From: Bacilli bacterium
Lineage (GTDB): Bacteria > Bacillota_I > Bacilli_A > RF39 > UBA660
Direction: 5' to 3'
Assembly: GCA_030602345.1 (NCBI GenBank)
Contig: JAUVZX010000003.1
Span: 1-64,000, forward strand
DNA length: 64,000 nt
In this document: in pieces, positions 63,238-64,000 of the stretch
Layout: each line of letters starts with the position of its first letter
How positions within the stretch are numbered: position 1 is the stretch's first letter
Position numbers and translations under genes: made by a program
Notes under the pieces: model-generated
What the model saw: only the letters and a program-made list of their open reading frames with translations
Database searches by the model: none
What the model was told of the DNA's origin: nothing

Positions 63238-64000
63238 TATATTTTTAATATTATCTTTATTGTTGCCGAGTTTAATGTTTCCTACGACTGTCGATGGTAA
63301 AACATTGAGACAAATGGAAAATGAATTAAATAAGTTAGAAGCGGAGTATAAATCTAATCAACAAACTCAGGCTTTAACGACACAACAAATAAAAAATACT
63401 CATCAAAATATTGCCAAAACAAATAATGATATTTCTGCAGCAGGAGAAGCCATTATCCAGTTAGAAAAAGACATTAAAAACTTGGAAGAAGAAATTTTAG
63501 ATAAAGATAAAGAAATAAAAGATTTGATGAACTTTGTCCAAATTGCAAATGGTGAATTAGCTTATCTAGAATATGCTTTTGGAGCTAAATCTTTTACCGA
63601 TTTTATATATAGAATTGCTGTCTCTGAACAGTTGGCAAATCATAACCAAGAGTTAATGAAAAGCTATAATCAAATGATTGTGGATAATGATAAAAGAATT
63701 ATGGATTTAGATAAGAAGACGAGAGAATTAGAGCAGAAGCAAATAGATTTAGAAAAACAAATTAAGAGTTTAGGTTCTAAACTATCGGAGTTAAATGAAG
63801 TTCATGTTTCAATTGAAGAAGAAATCAAATTACAAAGAGCATCAATTAAGCTTTATCGTGATTTAGGTTGTAAATTAGATGAAGATATATCTTTATGTGG
63901 AAGAAATGTTTTACCTCCAGGAACAGCATTTTTTAGACCAGTTGTTTCGGGTAGAGTAACAAGTGAATTTGGTATGAGATTTCATCCAACTCAAAATAAA
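63221..64000 (+). CDS. EnvC-like murein hydrolase activator / M23 peptidase (3' truncated by window)
   Basis: 260 codons are visible with no stop. Signal peptide at ~1-22 (KKLFNIFLILSLLLPSLM), long coiled coils (~30-115 and ~135-210), and the start of an M23 LytM domain ('FFRPVVSGRVTSEFGMRFHP', ~240-258). Such proteins sit outside the membrane and cut peptidoglycan cross-links or activate amidases at division. The catalytic HxxxD and HxH lie beyond the window. SD GGAGGAC inside the preceding gene. Confidence 0.85.
   Translation, partial: MKKLFNIFLILSLLLPSLMFPTTVDGKTLRQMENELNKLEAEYKSNQQTQALTTQQIKNTHQNIAKTNNDISAAGEAIIQLEKDIKNLEEEILDKDKEIKDLMNFVQIANGELAYLEYAFGAKSFTDFIYRIAVSEQLANHNQELMKSYNQMIVDNDKRIMDLDKKTRELEQKQIDLEKQIKSLGSKLSELNEVHVSIEEEIKLQRASIKLYRDLGCKLDEDISLCGRNVLPPGTAFFRPVVSGRVTSEFGMRFHPTQNK

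Noticed and set aside
1-64000. Mycoplasma genetic code (TGA as Trp)
   Set aside because: Several genes end in TGA at ATGA overlaps with the next start (polA, zur, znuA, trmD), and Trp residues at conserved positions are encoded by TGG.

Overview
The window is strongly AT-rich DNA from a low-GC member of the Firmicutes/Bacilli. The genes support this: PolC plus a proofreading-dead Pol I, the RNA polymerase delta subunit, five T-box leaders on aminoacyl-tRNA synthetase genes, RbgA, Mini-RNase III, RarA, TmcAL, and B. subtilis-like gene strings (ywiB-argS, hisS then aspS, ylbM-ylbN-rpmF, ybeY-dgkA-cdd-era-recO-glyQS, rimM-trmD-rplS-lepB-rbgA, mrnC-rlmB-sigH). TGA is used as a stop (ATGA overlaps at polA, zur and znuA), so this is the standard code and not a Mycoplasma code. 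Pyruvate:ferredoxin oxidoreductase and a PduL phosphotransacylase point to an anaerobic acetate-forming fermenter. My best guess is a small-genome gut lineage of the RF39/Erysipelotrichales type; that placement is inference.

Layout. 1-141: end of an IS3-like insertion sequence. 158-1949: LemA-like membrane protein, divergent pduL, two small DUF genes. 1949-5906: argS, rpoE, prfA, prmC. 5955-7487: a large pilin-like protein with a LamG domain, in a cassette bounded by near-identical terminators. 7567-16668: polC, polA and small unknowns. 16731-22444: T-box/serS, rarA, a 72-aa unknown, T-box/leuS. 22458-26217: mscS and a zur-znuACB zinc-uptake operon behind a palindromic operator. 26266-30616: HAAS-type membrane protein, a pilin-like protein carrying an RCC1-like propeller, and a lipoprotein. 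30678-34851: hisS, flavin reductase, T-box/archaeal-type aspS, mutM. 34862-37872: accessory cluster (Nudix, P-loop kinase, MazG-like) and tmcAL. 37952-42640: yceD, rpmF, a third pilin-like gene, T-box/pheST. 42670-46764: two zinc-ribbon membrane proteins, vanZ-like, ybeY, dgkA, cdd, era, recO. 46978-54211: T-box/glyQS, rRNA/tRNA modification, rplS, lepB, rbgA, mrnC, rlmB, sigH-like. 54223-64000: GNAT, PFOR, HerA-like ATPase, radical SAM protein, YfcC-like transporter, YgjP-like peptidase, truncated EnvC/M23 gene.

How it fits together. Most genes serve translation, tRNA charging, ribosome maturation and replication. The five T-boxes carry specifier codons that match the downstream synthetase (Ser TCT, Leu CTC, Asp GAC, Phe TTC, Gly GGA). 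The most unusual features are three orphan type IV pilin-like genes with no assembly machinery nearby, two of them with large folded heads (LamG; RCC1-like propeller), and a recurrent promoter/initiation module in which GGTGAT lies at the predicted 5' end of the mRNA, 9-10 nt before the ATG, at ten or so genes. I see no CRISPR array, prophage, rRNA or tRNA gene.
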